This document shows, piece by piece, positions 63,125-64,000 of a DNA stretch of 64,000 bases; positions within the stretch are counted from its first letter, which is position 1; each line of letters opens with the position of its first letter. The stretch is taken from NCBI GenBank assembly GCA_964424105.1, contig CAYRHJ010000016.1:62001-126000 (forward strand). The letters are read 5' to 3'. A program made the position numbers and the translations under genes. The notes beneath the pieces were generated by a model. It worked only from the letters and a program-made list of their open reading frames with translations, made no database searches and was not told the DNA's origin. Source of the DNA: CAYRHJ01 sp964424105. Lineage in GTDB: Bacteria > Planctomycetota > Phycisphaerae > UBA1845.

Positions 63125-63161
63125 GCCGTTGGGTTCAGGGGTCGAAAGGCGGAAACAGGAC

Positions 63162-63899
63162 ATGTCGAATCCGGAATCGGCGACCCATCGCCGGATTCTC
63201 GATTCGGATGAGTGGTGCAACCTGCAAACGTTCCTCGCGGAACAAGTCGGCGTGGACCGCCCGACGGCCATCGACTTTGCCGTGGACGGTGACTTGCGTT
63301 TTCTTTCTCATCAGGAAATGCTGACGCTTTGGGCTAGGGCCTGTATTCGCGCCAAGCTGCCCGTGCGGCGCACGGAAGGATTCAACCCCAGACCCAAGCT
63401 CTCGCTGCCCCTCCCTCGCCCGGTGGGGGTCGCATCGCAATGCGAGCGCCTGGTGCTCACATTGAATGAGCCGATGACAGCGCAATCGCTCAGGGAGGCT
63501 TTGTCCCCGGTCTTGCCGCCGGGTATCGACATCCTGCACCTGGCCGACGCCCAACCCGACGAATGTTTGCCGCAGCGCGTCACTTACACCGTCACCATCA
63601 AACCACATGAAAGGCAAGTGGCGGCTGATCAGGCCAGAAGATGTCTCGAATGCAATCCCGTTTGGCACGAACGCTACGTTCACAAGGAATCGAGAAACAA
63701 GATGATTGATTTGCGGCCTTACATCGACAGCATCGACGTACAGCCGACACAAGTCCTGTTCTCGTTGTGGGTGACCGCGGGCGGGACGGCCAAGCCCGTG
63801 GAAATATGCCGCGAGTTGGGACTCGACGAGACCATCGAAGCACGTCTGTTATGCCGCCGGGAAATTCAATGGCAATCGAAACGGTCAACCAACCCGTGA
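63162..63899 (+). CDS. DUF2344 (radical-SAM-associated, TIGR03936-like) protein
   Basis: 245 residues. DGDLRFLSHQEMLTLWARACIRAKLPVRRTEGFNPRPKLSLPLP (residues about 43-86) is the family core, found as a separate protein or fused to a radical-SAM domain and typically located near ribonuclease E/G. The radical-SAM part is not here. ATG 63162 has GGAAA upstream. It lies 37 bases after ptsI and overlaps the next gene start by 31 bases. Confidence 0.8.
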   Translation: MSNPESATHRRILDSDEWCNLQTFLAEQVGVDRPTAIDFAVDGDLRFLSHQEMLTLWARACIRAKLPVRRTEGFNPRPKLSLPLPRPVGVASQCERLVLTLNEPMTAQSLREALSPVLPPGIDILHLADAQPDECLPQRVTYTVTIKPHERQVAADQARRCLECNPVWHERYVHKESRNKMIDLRPYIDSIDVQPTQVLFSLWVTAGGTAKPVEICRELGLDETIEARLLCRREIQWQSKRSTNP

Positions 63900-64000
63900 G
63901 CCGAGAGCAAGAGAAAAAACAACCGTCGGATTTGACGGCCACTCGAAAGATCAAGCGCCGACGCGGGCGGCGAACCAGTGAATCCGCCAGAAGTGAAGCC
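63869..64000 (+). CDS. N-terminus of a basic protein, possible ribonuclease E/G
   Basis: An ATG at 63869 opens a frame that is free of stops to the window edge. The 44 visible residues are rich in Lys/Arg/Gln, with RKIKRRRGRRT near 26-36, like the basic N-terminal extension of some RNase E/G proteins. Because DUF2344 genes often precede rne/rng, this is the likeliest identity, but no catalytic motif is yet in view. GGGAAA is about six bases before the ATG. The overlap with the upstream gene indicates coupling. Confidence 0.5.
   Translation, partial: MAIETVNQPVSREQEKKQPSDLTATRKIKRRRGRRTSESARSEA

Overview
The window looks like part of a chromosome from a planctomycete-type bacterium (phylum Planctomycetota, possibly a Phycisphaerae-like lineage). 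The grounds are the mixture of content: giant secreted Cys-rich repeat proteins with dockerin/cohesin-like modules, PEP-CTERM proteins, a prepilin-type protein of the planctomycete type, a SpoVG-family protein with a long charged tail, LPS-assembly-like lipoproteins (so an outer membrane), a regulatory-type PTS and a NodU-type carbamoyltransferase. Base composition is moderately GC-rich throughout. The lineage is inference; there is no rRNA in the window.

Layout. 0-5 kb: end of a PKD-like secreted protein, ornithine carbamoyltransferase (argF), a spacer with short tandem repeats and inverted repeats, a selenocysteine tRNA gene, then a carbamoyltransferase and an SDR epimerase on the minus strand. 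5-14.5 kb: a polytopic membrane protein, ispE followed by a spoVG-like gene carrying an inserted zinc ribbon, a minus-strand pair (BtpA-like and LD-carboxypeptidase), a GroES-like gene, then rimO-pgsA-uppP packed with almost no spacing. 14.6-19.1 kb: two PEP-CTERM proteins, a probably broken beta-helix protein and a 727-residue Cys-rich dockerin protein. 19.2-24 kb: an envelope-biogenesis run (TPR protein, LptE-like lipoprotein) followed by ftsH and folP. 24-31.2 kb: GNAT acetyltransferase, a flippase-like membrane protein, asd, a LolA-like protein, tdh and two unassigned membrane-associated proteins.

31.2-52.0 kb is the accessory core: four giant secreted-protein genes (1327, 1853, 1803 and 1297 residues), three on the minus strand and one divergent. 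Two are built of the same Cys-rich repeat with super-repeats of about 300 residues, one is a beta-helix/Cys-pair mosaic ending in dockerin-type repeats, and one is a Thr/Asn/Val-rich beta-repeat protein. Two unrelated members of this set end in the same architecture: a related domain, an Asn/Asp-rich linker, then a short tail with a Cys-Gly motif, a hydrophobic segment and an Arg cluster. I read this as a possible surface-sorting signal distinct from PEP-CTERM; it is the best candidate for an undescribed system here.

52-64 kb returns to core functions: serS, a short STN-domain protein, a large membrane glycosyltransferase-like protein, a prepilin-like protein, a DUF502 membrane protein, then hpf-ptsN-HPr-ptsI (a PTS with no sugar permease in sight), a DUF2344 protein and the start of a basic protein that may be RNase E/G. 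Several dispersed short repeat families recur in the spacers, and one has landed in frame inside the LD-carboxypeptidase gene.
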